From positions 38,724 to 102,723 of the forward strand of contig DGQP01000005.1 of the NCBI GenBank assembly GCA_002400415.1: DNA of 64,000 bases. The letters run 5' to 3'. Position 1 is the first letter of the stretch; every line of letters starts with the position of its first letter. This DNA comes from Chitinophagaceae bacterium UBA4411. Its GTDB lineage: Bacteria; Bacteroidota; Bacteroidia; Chitinophagales; Chitinophagaceae. Below, one piece after another: positions 16,801 to 23,918 of the stretch. Below the pieces are notes generated by a model. It saw only the letters and a program-made list of their open reading frames with translations, was not told where the DNA came from and made no database searches. The position numbers and the translations under genes are program-made.

Positions 16801-17038
16801 GCCTGTTGATGACGAATATAAAATTGAAAAAATTGTTATTACCCCGGCTGATATAACAACGGTTACACAACAGATAATAACCGCTTGGGAAAAAATTCAA
16901 AAAAAGGAATTTAAAACAGGTTGTGGCAAGCCCGATTGCGAGTGGTGCCAATTTGTTAAATCGAACAACCTGGCAGTAACACTGCACCCGCCGGATGAGG
17001 AAGAGGCTGTAAGCGTCACGGAGCAGGATGGCGATTAA
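13871..17038 (+). CDS. UvrD-family helicase fused to Fe-S PD-(D/E)XK nuclease
   Basis: The 1055-residue protein has an N-terminal SF1A helicase: Walker A A-G-P-G-T-G-K-T-Q at 38-46, DEFQ-type Walker B V-D-E-F-Q-D-T-S near 274, Q-S-I-F-S-F and Y-R-S-T-Q-N motifs, and A-H-S-S-K-G-S-E-Y near 640 with V-A-V-T-R-A-K. The C-terminal third is a RecB-type nuclease (V-V-D-Y-K-T-G-K near 920). One Cys near 790 (Y-L-N-C-P-L-K-F) and three near 1018-1026 (C-G-K-P-D-C-E-W-C) form the Cys pattern of the AddB/Dna2 4Fe-4S cluster. It probably unwinds and resects DNA in repair. It is one gene and not an AddAB pair. Confidence 0.93.
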   Translation: MSFSKERLERKFREEYERLNEQQRIAVDTIDGPVMVNAGPGTGKTQILALRIANILQQTDTVPNNILCLTYTDNGAIEMRNRLIKIIGSAAYNVQIHTFHSFCNEVIQDNLTYFGKLNLEPIGDLEEIELFHKLIDSIEKNNPLKRFRGEVYYEKDRLKALYSLIKKEAWTPVFLNERIDAYLSELPTKEGFFYKKKYKEFNAGDPKPAAIKEETAKMELLRAAVNLYPRYNKLMNDAGRYNFDDMILWVLDAFNSNEDMLLDYQERFHYFLVDEFQDTSRSQSLLLQHLTGYWDVPNVFVVGDADQSIFSFQDANVENIIEFEKKYTGQITTITLDKNYRSTQNILDTAQRLISNNSLRTVVPENDKPLRSSNEKLLGLSVEPVIREYANTAQEAIDVALQIEALIQQGISGKEIAVIYRNHFQVAEITALLEAKKIPVNTRKKMDLLQIPFVNNIINLLSWIDKEKNVPYSADDILFQLLHCDFFKLSPLEAAKLSIASNEKNKASRTEVFSIRRLLAESPAPVADLFTQQTGHSPREISNTLEMLLKDSAITTLQHLLELVIQKAGVLSFITQSLEKPWLMQVLNSFFSFIKEENKRRPELSLHELLVNIDTMRKSKLTIPLHKVSSVEEGINMITAHSSKGSEYAHVFVIGCTKDIWDESNSGNNRTYKLPDNLISNTNIATNLEESRRLFYVAVTRAKTHLNISYPLKNVKDKDQVKSSFVTEITENAELKPVPQRVPDALLTDYLALQFAEKAKPEIALMEEQYVDQLLKKYTLSVTHLSNYLNCPLKFYYQNLVKVPAAKNENMAFGSAAHYAVEMLFKKMKKNNDVFPPASELVNDFTFYMHTNREAFTPEQYKRRLEYGEKILPAYYEHYVNKWCKIVIAEKSVRGVVVQGVPINGKLDKLEFNGKQVNVVDYKTGKYENAKKKLVPPNEKEPNGGDYWRQAVFYKILLDNDPNNDKEIVSTEFDFLEPVDDEYKIEKIVITPADITTVTQQIITAWEKIQKKEFKTGCGKPDCEWCQFVKSNNLAVTLHPPDEEEAVSVTEQDGD

Positions 17039-17077
17039 ATTAGGATTTTAAAAACAAATCATTCCCGGCAAACCAGT

Positions 17078-17085
17078 TAAGTTTG
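17078..17085 (+). promoter_or_regulatory. -7 box for the Ig-like lipoprotein gene
   Basis: TAAGTTTG matches TAnnTTTG and ends 8 bases before the ATG at 17094, so the transcript would be nearly leaderless. Confidence 0.6.
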
Positions 17086-17093
17086 CAGCTTAA

Positions 17094-18527
17094 ATGAATT
17101 ACAGGAGTTTAATATCGGTAGTAGTCCTTGTCTCAATTATTAGTGCTAGTATAATTGGTGGCTCCGGCTGCGCCAATATCATTCCCCCGCAGGGTGGAGA
17201 CAGGGATTCGTTACCGCCTGCTTTGCAAAAAGTGACACCGGGTGATTCCTCCCGTAATTTCAACGGAAATAAAATTGAGTTCGAGTTTGATGAGTTTATC
17301 GGTGATATGATCAATGCACAACAGGAGTTACTCATTTCACCAATGCCTAAGACTATGCCAACGGTCACTTCAAAGCTTCGCAACCTTACTGTTAAATGGA
17401 AGGATTCACTGGAGGCGAATACTACGTACACGATCAATTTTGGCAATACGATCAAGGATATTAATGAGTCGAATGTGCTGAAGAATTTTACTTATACGTT
17501 CACTACGGGCAGCTATTTTGATTCATTGGAACTGAGAGGAAATGTAATCCTTGCTGAAACAGGAAAAATTGATACCACTTTAATCGTCATGCTGCACAGC
17601 AGTGCTGATGATTCGGCCGTGGTAAATCAAAAACCACGGTATGTGGCCAGGCTGGACAGCAAAGGCAATTTTCATTTCAGGAACCTTCCTGCAAAGACGT
17701 ATTATTTGTATGCGCTGAAAGACGATAACAGGGCTTACCGTTATTTTGGTAACAAGCAGGTATTTGGCTTTGCTCCGGCTCCTGTTATAATTTCTGATAC
17801 AATTGCCCCTGTTACTTTGTATGCCTATGGACCTGCCCAGGCAGCAGTGGCCGGGCCTGCACTTCCGGCATCGGTGAATGCAGGCGGGCGGAGAGCAACT
17901 ACGGTATCAGCCGACCGCCGGTTACGGTTTTCTACCAATTTGTCCAATAACCAGCAAGACCTGCTGAACGATTTTGTGATGAGTTTTGAACAGCCGTTGA
18001 GGAAATATGATTCAACGAAAGTGGGTTTGTTCACCGACAGCACCTATACCCCGGTCAAAGAGTTCAGTTTTCAGAAAGACAGTACCGGCAGACAATTAAC
18101 GCTTGTTCATAAATGGAAGGAAAGCACTACTTATCATTTTATTGTTGATAAGGAATTTGCTGAAGACTCTGCCGGAAAAAAGCTGTTGAAGACAGATACA
18201 CTCAGTTTTGTAACTAAAAAATTAGGGGATTATGGTCGGTTGAAAATTAAATTCCGGAATCTTGATCTGACCAAAAACCCGGTGCTGATCTTTCTTTTAA
18301 ACGGGAATGTCACCCGTTCCATTCCCATGAACAGTGCTGAGTTGCTGCAACCGCTGTTCTTTCCCGGCGAATATGAGCTGCGGATATTGTATGATGATAA
18401 TAAGAACGGCAAATGGGACCCGGGTGAATTCTTTGGTAAAAAGAGACAACCTGAACTGGTAAAACCGGTGGAAAGGAAAATCATCGTCAAATCCAATTGG
18501 GAAAACGAGTTTGAGATTGCGTTGTAG
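17094..18527 (+). CDS. Ig-like domain lipoprotein
   Basis: The 477-residue protein has a lipoprotein signal ending G-S-G-C-A-N near residue 27 and the P-P-Q-G-G-x-x-D-S-L-P-P-A-L opening common to a conserved Bacteroidota envelope family. Residues 40-140 form an SbsA-type Ig-like domain (I-E-F-E-F-D-E-F and T-Y-T-I-N-F-G-N-T-I-K-D). A middle carboxypeptidase-regulatory-like stretch (F-H-F-R-N-L-P-A-K-T-Y-Y-L-Y-A-L-K-D) and a second Ig-like region follow, ending in D-D-N-K-N-G-K-W-D-P-G. An outer-membrane surface location is inferred. No enzyme motif is seen. It is followed closely by recR. Confidence 0.82.
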   Translation: MNYRSLISVVVLVSIISASIIGGSGCANIIPPQGGDRDSLPPALQKVTPGDSSRNFNGNKIEFEFDEFIGDMINAQQELLISPMPKTMPTVTSKLRNLTVKWKDSLEANTTYTINFGNTIKDINESNVLKNFTYTFTTGSYFDSLELRGNVILAETGKIDTTLIVMLHSSADDSAVVNQKPRYVARLDSKGNFHFRNLPAKTYYLYALKDDNRAYRYFGNKQVFGFAPAPVIISDTIAPVTLYAYGPAQAAVAGPALPASVNAGGRRATTVSADRRLRFSTNLSNNQQDLLNDFVMSFEQPLRKYDSTKVGLFTDSTYTPVKEFSFQKDSTGRQLTLVHKWKESTTYHFIVDKEFAEDSAGKKLLKTDTLSFVTKKLGDYGRLKIKFRNLDLTKNPVLIFLLNGNVTRSIPMNSAELLQPLFFPGEYELRILYDDNKNGKWDPGEFFGKKRQPELVKPVERKIIVKSNWENEFEIAL

Positions 18528-18581
18528 GTAAAATATTTTCCTTTGTGACCTCCAACCAGGAACTTCAAACCTCAAACTTTC

Positions 18582-18589
18582 TAACTTTG
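18582..18589 (+). promoter_or_regulatory. -7 box abutting recR
   Basis: TAACTTTG matches TAnnTTTG and lies only 4 bases before the ATG at 18594. If used, recR mRNA would be leaderless or nearly so. Confidence 0.55.
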
Positions 18590-18593
18590 CCCC

Positions 18594-19214
18594 ATGCAAT
18601 TCTCATCTGCTTTATTAGAAAATGCGGTCAATGAATTTGCCAAACTCCCCGGTATTGGTAAGAAAACGGCCCTGCGGCTGGTTTTGCATTTATTGAAACA
18701 GGATACGGGTGAAGTCACCCATTTCAGCGATATCATCGCCAAAATGCGGTCGGAGATCAAATTTTGCCAGCGTTGTTTCAATGTGGCGGATGGCGATATC
18801 TGTTCCATTTGTGCCAATTCGATGCGCAAGCAAGAGATCATTTGTGTGGTGGAAACTATTCGTGATGTGATTGCTATCGAAAGTACCCAGCAATTCAATG
18901 GAACTTACCATGTCCTGGGTGGAGTAATTTCCCCGCTGGACGGAATTGGTCCTGACCAGCTGAACATTGAATCACTGGCCAACCGCATTAAAAAAGAGCA
19001 AACCCAGGAACTGATCTTTGCCCTGAATCCTAATATTCAGGGAGATACAACCATTTATTACATACAGAAAAAATTGCAGGGGCTTTCCTGCCGTATTACT
19101 ACGATAGCCCGGGGTATTGCCTTTGGCGGCGAACTGGAATATGCCGATGAAATGACCCTGGCCCGCAGCCTTCAAAACCGCTTACCCGTAGAGAGTTACG
19201 TCAATAGCCGCTAA
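18594..19214 (+). CDS. recR: Recombination mediator protein RecR
   Basis: The 206-residue protein has the full RecR layout. A helix-hairpin-helix at about 5-50 contains F-A-K-L-P-G-I-G-K-K-T-A. A four-Cys zinc finger at 57-72 has C-Q-R-C and C-S-I-C. A Toprim domain at about 80-175 contains I-I-C-V-V-E. The C-terminal segment has L-A-R-G-I-A-F-G-G-E-L-E-Y-A-D. RecR, with RecO, loads RecA onto SSB-coated gaps. Its length is normal for the family. The start is fixed by the short family N-terminus and the promoter just upstream. Confidence 0.97.
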   Translation: MQFSSALLENAVNEFAKLPGIGKKTALRLVLHLLKQDTGEVTHFSDIIAKMRSEIKFCQRCFNVADGDICSICANSMRKQEIICVVETIRDVIAIESTQQFNGTYHVLGGVISPLDGIGPDQLNIESLANRIKKEQTQELIFALNPNIQGDTTIYYIQKKLQGLSCRITTIARGIAFGGELEYADEMTLARSLQNRLPVESYVNSR

Positions 19215-19224
19215 GCTTTACCGC

Positions 19225-19255
19225 TTTGATATTAAAGATAGTTATAGTAGCTTTG
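19225..19255 (+). promoter_or_regulatory. Consensus promoter of the metH operon
   Basis: TTTG (19225-19228), a 19-base spacer and TAGCTTTG (19248-19255) match the Bacteroidota -33/-7 consensus precisely. The inferred start near 19262 gives an unusually long leader of about 235 bases before metH. Confidence 0.75.
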
Positions 19256-19297
19256 TCGCTTCCTAGGCGGATTTGTTTATTGTTCGGCCTGCAGTAA

Positions 19298-19358
19298 CTG
19301 AACTAATAAACGTTAACGAAACTTCACTTAACAGTTTCCCGGCGTTTATACAGTTCAG
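19298..19358 (+). ncRNA. Structured element in the metH leader (unclassified)
   Basis: CTGAACT (19298-19304) pairs with AGTTCAG (19352-19358). After a 2x3 internal loop TAAACG (19307-19312) pairs with CGTTTA (19343-19348), and inside lies GAAACT (19318-19323) pairing with AGTTTC (19333-19338) around a 9-base loop. The element lies downstream of a consensus promoter and upstream of metH, the place of a riboswitch. I see neither the B12 box nor SAM riboswitch core motifs, so the class is unknown. Confidence 0.4.
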
Positions 19359-19402
19359 AAAATGTAACCAGCTTCGGTAACGCAGCTCAGCTTTGTTGCG
19401 AC

Positions 19403-19425
19403 GCCTGCCTGTCCGGTAGGCAGGC
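19403..19425. repeat. GC-rich palindrome in the metH leader
   Basis: GCCTGCCT (19403-19410) and AGGCAGGC (19418-19425) form a perfect 8-bp stem around a 7-base loop. It resembles dispersed REP-like palindromes and the GC-rich borders of the GIY-YIG domain in hsdM. Confidence 0.7.
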
Positions 19426-19497
19426 TCCGTTGATCGTCCGGTTCACTGCTCAGCAATTATAAACAACCATCACTGGTCCCGGGTAAAAGAAATATAT

Positions 19498-20499
19498 ATG
19501 GCGGATATCAGGAAAGAACTGGAAAAAAGAATACTTATTATTGATGGTGCTATGGGCACTATGATACAGCGCTATAAACTTGCAGAGGCAGATTACCGTG
19601 GTGAAAGGTTTAAAGACTGGCCTTGTGATGTAAAAGGAAATAATGACCTGCTCAATATCACACAGCCTCAGATCATCACCGAGATCCATAAACAATACCT
19701 TAATGCGGGGGCTGATATTATTGAAACCAATACTTTCAGCAGCACCGTGATCGCTATGGCCGATTATGAAATGCAGTCGCTGGCCTACGAATTGAATGTG
19801 GCAGCTGCCAAATGTGCAAAGGAAGCTATTCGCCGGTCTGGTAAGACGGCCTGGGTGGCCGGAGCTATCGGTCCGCTGAATAAAACACTGTCACTTTCCC
19901 CGGATGTAAATAATCCCGGTTTCCGGGCTGTTACGTTTGATGAAGTGGTGGCTGCTTATTATGAGCAGGTAAAAGGATTAGTTGATGGCGGCGTGGATCT
20001 GCTGCTGATCGAGACCATCTTTGATACGCTGAATGCCAAAGCTGCTATTTACGCTATTAAAAAATATTTCCGTGATACAAAGAAGGAAACTTTACCCGTG
20101 ATGATCAGCGGAACGATCACTGATGCCTCCGGCAGGACACTAAGCGGGCAAACACTGGAAGCGTTCTATACTTCCGTGATGCATGCCAAACCATTAAGTA
20201 TTGGTTTGAATTGTGCCCTGGGTGCAAAAGAAATGCGTCCGCATATCGAGGAGCTGAGCCAGCTATCAGCTTGTTATGTATCTGCGTATCCCAATGCCGG
20301 CTTGCCCAATGCGATGGGTGAATATGATGAGCACCCGGAAGATACCGGTCATTACCTGGAAGAATGGGCCAAAGAAGGGTTTGTAAATATTGTGGGTGGC
20401 TGTTGCGGCACCACTCCCGATCATATTAAACATATTGCTGAACATGTAAAAGGGCTTGTGCCAAGGCCATTACCAATCATTGAAAAAGAGTTAGTATGA
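19498..20499 (+). CDS. metH: Methionine synthase, homocysteine S-methyltransferase module (split MetH)
   Basis: The 333-residue protein is the first module of cobalamin-dependent methionine synthase: D-G-A-M-G-T-M-I-Q near residue 18, E-T-N-T-F near 75, and the zinc ligands Cys in G-L-N-C-A-L-G-A near 240 and Cys-Cys in G-G-C-C-G-T-T-P near 300. It binds and activates homocysteine. The other modules are in a separate gene 95 bases downstream. The size matches an isolated module, so the split is genuine and not a frameshift: the terminus is well formed and a microprotein lies between. A long structured leader precedes it. Confidence 0.95.
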   Translation: MADIRKELEKRILIIDGAMGTMIQRYKLAEADYRGERFKDWPCDVKGNNDLLNITQPQIITEIHKQYLNAGADIIETNTFSSTVIAMADYEMQSLAYELNVAAAKCAKEAIRRSGKTAWVAGAIGPLNKTLSLSPDVNNPGFRAVTFDEVVAAYYEQVKGLVDGGVDLLLIETIFDTLNAKAAIYAIKKYFRDTKKETLPVMISGTITDASGRTLSGQTLEAFYTSVMHAKPLSIGLNCALGAKEMRPHIEELSQLSACYVSAYPNAGLPNAMGEYDEHPEDTGHYLEEWAKEGFVNIVGGCCGTTPDHIKHIAEHVKGLVPRPLPIIEKELV

Positions 20500-20594
20500 C
20501 ATTATCACAGATTTTATTTTTTGCAGCAATCCTTATTCTTATCGTTAACAATTTTTCTGATATCAGGAAAGTGTTTGTAAAAAGAAGTTCATAA
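20496..20594 (+). CDS. 32-residue membrane microprotein between the metH halves
   Basis: ATG at 20496 overlaps the preceding stop (ATGA), and the TAA at 20592-20594 is directly followed by the ATG of the second metH gene, so both junctions suggest translational coupling. The peptide has one hydrophobic helix (I-L-F-F-A-A-I-L-I-L-I-V) and a basic tail (D-I-R-K-V-F-V-K-R-S-S). It is too short for domain calls. Its function could be to keep ribosomes moving between the modules, or it may be a membrane peptide in its own right. Confidence 0.6.
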   Translation: MTLSQILFFAAILILIVNNFSDIRKVFVKRSS

Positions 20595-23312
20595 ATGCAG
20601 GATAACGTTATTATCAGGCCCTACCTGAGATTGTCAGGCCTGGAGCCGCTGGTCGTTCGCCCCGAGACCAATTTTGTAAACGTAGGTGAGAGAACAAATG
20701 TAACAGGCTCCAAGAAGTTTGCCCGCCTCATCCGGGAAAATAAATACGAAGAAGCATTGAGTGTGGCCCGCCAGCAGGTGGAGAATGGCGCCCAGGTACT
20801 GGATGTAAATATGGACGATGCTCTGCTGGATGGCGTGAAAGCCATGACCACTTTCCTGAACCTTTTGCAAAGCGAACCCGATATTGCCAGGATACCGATT
20901 ATGATCGACAGCTCAAAGTTTGAGATCATTGAAGCCGGTTTGAAATGTGTGCAGGGAAAATGCATCGTGAACTCGATCTCCATGAAGGAGGGGGAGGCAA
21001 AGTTCATTGAGCAGGCCATCATCTGTCAGAGTTACGGCGCTTCTGTAATTGTAATGGCATTTGATGAAAAAGGACAGGCGGATACCAAACAACGCAAAGT
21101 AGAGATCTGTCACCGGGCTTATAAAATACTGACTGAGCAGGTAGGTTATGATCCGCAGGATATCATCTTCGACCCCAATATTTTTGCTGTAGCCACAGGC
21201 CTGGAAGAACATAATAATTATGGTGTTGATTTCATTGAAGCCACCCGGGAAATAAAGCAACTGATGCCGCTTACCAAAGTGAGTGGTGGTGTCAGTAATT
21301 TATCTTTCTCCTTCCGCGGTAATGATCATGTGCGGGAAGCCATGCATTCTGTTTTCCTGTATTATACCATCAAAGCCGGGATGGATATGGGTATTGTAAA
21401 TGCCGGCCAGCTGGTGGTGTATGATGAGATTGAACCGGCTTTGAGAGACCTTTGTGAAGATGTGATCCTCAACAGGAATAATGATCGTAATGAAGCCACG
21501 GAGAAACTGATTGCTTTCGCAGAAACAGTGAAGGCAAAAGGAAAGGAGATTGTGAAAGATGAAAGCTGGCGCCAGACCTCAGTGGAGGAAAGATTAAAAC
21601 ATTCATTGGTTAACGGCATCACTGACTATATCGATGCAGATACTGAAGAAGCAAGATTAAAATACCCGACACCGCTGGAAGTGATTGAAGGGCCGCTGAT
21701 GGCAGGCATGGATGTGGTGGGCGACCTGTTTGGTGCGGGTAAAATGTTCCTGCCGCAGGTGGTAAAGAGTGCAAGGGTCATGAAAAAAAGTGTGGCGGTA
21801 TTAACACCCTTTATTGAAGCAGAAAAAGAAGAACGCAGACAGGCTCATTTGGCTGCCGGAACCATTAATGAAGAAGGGGCAGGAGCTCCGAAAGTGTTGC
21901 TGGCAACGGTGAAGGGTGATGTGCATGATATTGGTAAAAATATTGTTGGCGTGGTGCTCGGTTGCAACGGGTATGATATCATTGACCTCGGGGTAATGGT
22001 ACCTGCTGATAAAATATTAGACACAGCTGTCAAAGAGAACGCCGATATCATTGGCCTGAGTGGTTTGATCACACCTTCTCTTGATGAGATGGTACACGTG
22101 GCGCATGAGATGAAACGCCGCAATATGAAACAACCCTTGCTGATCGGTGGGGCCACCACCTCCCGGATGCATACGGCGGTGAAAATTGCCCCGCAATATG
22201 ATCAGGGAGTGCTGCATGTGCTTGATGCTTCAAGAAGTGTGACAGCCGTGAGTTCTTTATTGAGCAAGGACCAGAAAGAAACATTCCTGGAAGAAGTGGA
22301 TAAAGAGTATAGTGACTTGCGTACCCAGTTCCTCAATAAGAACAGGACAAGGGTACTGGTTCCTTATGCAGAAGCTGCTATTACGAAAGAGTATTTTGAC
22401 TGGAAGAATTATAGACCCACTGTGCCAGCTGTGAACGGGGTGAAGGTGCTGAAAGAATTTGACCTGGCAACCATAGCGCAGTATATTGACTGGGGTCCTT
22501 TCTTTATTGCCTGGGAAATGCCGGGCCATTTCCCTGAAGTATTATCCGATAAGATATTTGGTGCAGAAGCCACACGTATCTATGATGATGCGCAGAAACT
22601 GGTTGCAAAGATCGTTGCGGAGAAATGGTTCATCGCAGATGGAGTGATTGGTTTCTGGCCGGCCAGCAGCAATAATGCAGATACAGTAACACTGCAAACG
22701 GGCAAAGGAGAAGTGAAACTGGAATCATTGCGACAGCAGATGAAAAAAGCTGTTGGTCAACCTTGCTTCTCCTTAGCAGACTTCATCAAACCCAAAGAAC
22801 TGGGTGAAGATTATATGGGAGCTTTTGCTGTTACCATTCATGGTGCTAAAAAGCATGTAGATAAATTTGCTGCCGAACATGATGAGTATAATAAGATATT
22901 GGTCCAGGTGTTAGCCGATCGTTTTGTGGAAGCATTTGCTGAATGTTTGCACCAGCAAACCCGGAAAGAATACTGGGGCTATGAAAAAAATGAAAACCTG
23001 ACCAACGAAGAACTGATCAAAGAACAATATAAAGGTATCCGTCCGGCTCCGGGCTATCCCGCCTGCCCGGATCATACAGAGAAGATCAAACTGTTTTACC
23101 TGCTGAATGTAACAGAGAATATTGGAATTGAGTTGACCGAAAGTTTAGCGATGAACCCGCCGGCTTCAGTTTGCGGCTGGTATATAGCACATCCCCAAAG
23201 CCATTATTTTGGATTGGGTAAGATCGGAAGAGACCAGATGGAAGATTATGCTAAACGAAAGGATATGAGTGTGGAAGAAGCGGAGAAATGGTTAAGGCCG
23301 GTACTGGAATAA
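20595..23312 (+). CDS. metH: Methionine synthase, pterin/cobalamin/activation modules (split MetH)
   Basis: The 905-residue protein carries the remaining MetH modules. The methyltetrahydrofolate (pterin)-binding domain at about 20-290 contains N-V-G-E-R-T-N-V-T-G-S. The cobalamin cap and Rossmann domains at about 320-560 contain the B12-ligand motif D-V-H-D-I-G-K-N near 440. The activation domain at about 580-905 contains R-P-A-P-G-Y-P-A-C-P near 815. It transfers methyl from methyl-THF via cobalamin to homocysteine bound by the partner. Start ATG follows the microprotein stop without a gap. Its 3' end overlaps the convergent HAD gene by 21 bases. Confidence 0.96.
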   Translation: MQDNVIIRPYLRLSGLEPLVVRPETNFVNVGERTNVTGSKKFARLIRENKYEEALSVARQQVENGAQVLDVNMDDALLDGVKAMTTFLNLLQSEPDIARIPIMIDSSKFEIIEAGLKCVQGKCIVNSISMKEGEAKFIEQAIICQSYGASVIVMAFDEKGQADTKQRKVEICHRAYKILTEQVGYDPQDIIFDPNIFAVATGLEEHNNYGVDFIEATREIKQLMPLTKVSGGVSNLSFSFRGNDHVREAMHSVFLYYTIKAGMDMGIVNAGQLVVYDEIEPALRDLCEDVILNRNNDRNEATEKLIAFAETVKAKGKEIVKDESWRQTSVEERLKHSLVNGITDYIDADTEEARLKYPTPLEVIEGPLMAGMDVVGDLFGAGKMFLPQVVKSARVMKKSVAVLTPFIEAEKEERRQAHLAAGTINEEGAGAPKVLLATVKGDVHDIGKNIVGVVLGCNGYDIIDLGVMVPADKILDTAVKENADIIGLSGLITPSLDEMVHVAHEMKRRNMKQPLLIGGATTSRMHTAVKIAPQYDQGVLHVLDASRSVTAVSSLLSKDQKETFLEEVDKEYSDLRTQFLNKNRTRVLVPYAEAAITKEYFDWKNYRPTVPAVNGVKVLKEFDLATIAQYIDWGPFFIAWEMPGHFPEVLSDKIFGAEATRIYDDAQKLVAKIVAEKWFIADGVIGFWPASSNNADTVTLQTGKGEVKLESLRQQMKKAVGQPCFSLADFIKPKELGEDYMGAFAVTIHGAKKHVDKFAAEHDEYNKILVQVLADRFVEAFAECLHQQTRKEYWGYEKNENLTNEELIKEQYKGIRPAPGYPACPDHTEKIKLFYLLNVTENIGIELTESLAMNPPASVCGWYIAHPQSHYFGLGKIGRDQMEDYAKRKDMSVEEAEKWLRPVLE

Positions 23313-23918
23313 TTCTTTTTTCAGGTACTCGTCAAGTAAGGCTGCATTTTTAAAATGATGTGATTGTATACCGATAGCTTCTGCAGCTTTCACATTCCTC
23401 AGATTATCATCAATAAATAAGGCTGCTGCAGGGTCTACATTATAACGATTCAATAAACGCTGGTAAAATTCGGGAAATGGTTTTCTTATCTTCTCTTCGC
23501 CACTCACCACCCGGCCATCAAACCAATGCAGGAAATTATAACGAACCAGCGCAATATTGAAAAGATCAGCCTGCCAGTTGGTCAATGCATAGATCTTGTA
23601 TTTCCCGGAAGTTTTTAACTGCCGGAAAATTTCGACGGTTTCATGAATTGGCCCGTGCAGCATTTCGGTCCAGCGTCCATAATAATCACGGATGGACTGT
23701 TCCCAATCCGGGAATTGTTCCACTAAAAGTTGTGTGGCCTCCACGATGGAACGGCCGGCATCCTGCTCTTCATTCCAATCGCTTGTGCAAATGTGCTCAA
23801 AGAAATAGTTGCGTTTTTCTTCGGAATCAAAATAGTTACGATAAACATACATGGGGTTCCAGTCGATCAGGACACCACCCAGGTCAAAAATGATCGTATC
23901 AATAGATTTGCTCATCAT
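23292..23918 (-). CDS. HAD-superfamily subfamily IA phosphatase
   Basis: The 208-residue protein has HAD motif I I-F-D-L-G-G-V-L-I-D-W near 10-20 with the nucleophile Asp, motif II T-N-W-Q near 117, and motif III/IV K-P-F-P-E-F-Y and L-F-I-D-D-N-L-R-N near 147 and 170. The opening resembles YihX-type sugar-phosphate phosphatases. It is the last gene of the GH97-SemiSWEET-MFS operon and overlaps the MFS gene by 20 bases. A sugar phosphate is therefore a reasonable but unproven substrate. Confidence 0.9.
   Translation of the reverse strand: MMSKSIDTIIFDLGGVLIDWNPMYVYRNYFDSEEKRNYFFEHICTSDWNEEQDAGRSIVEATQLLVEQFPDWEQSIRDYYGRWTEMLHGPIHETVEIFRQLKTSGKYKIYALTNWQADLFNIALVRYNFLHWFDGRVVSGEEKIRKPFPEFYQRLLNRYNVDPAAALFIDDNLRNVKAAEAIGIQSHHFKNAALLDEYLKKELFQYRP

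Noticed and set aside
19256..19497. Cobalamin or SAM riboswitch before metH
   Set aside because: I looked for the B12 box and the conserved cores of the common SAM classes and did not see them. The leader is reported as an unclassified structure only.
19498..23312. metH broken by a frameshift
   Set aside because: Both parts have proper starts and ends at domain borders with a coupled small gene between; a natural split is more likely.
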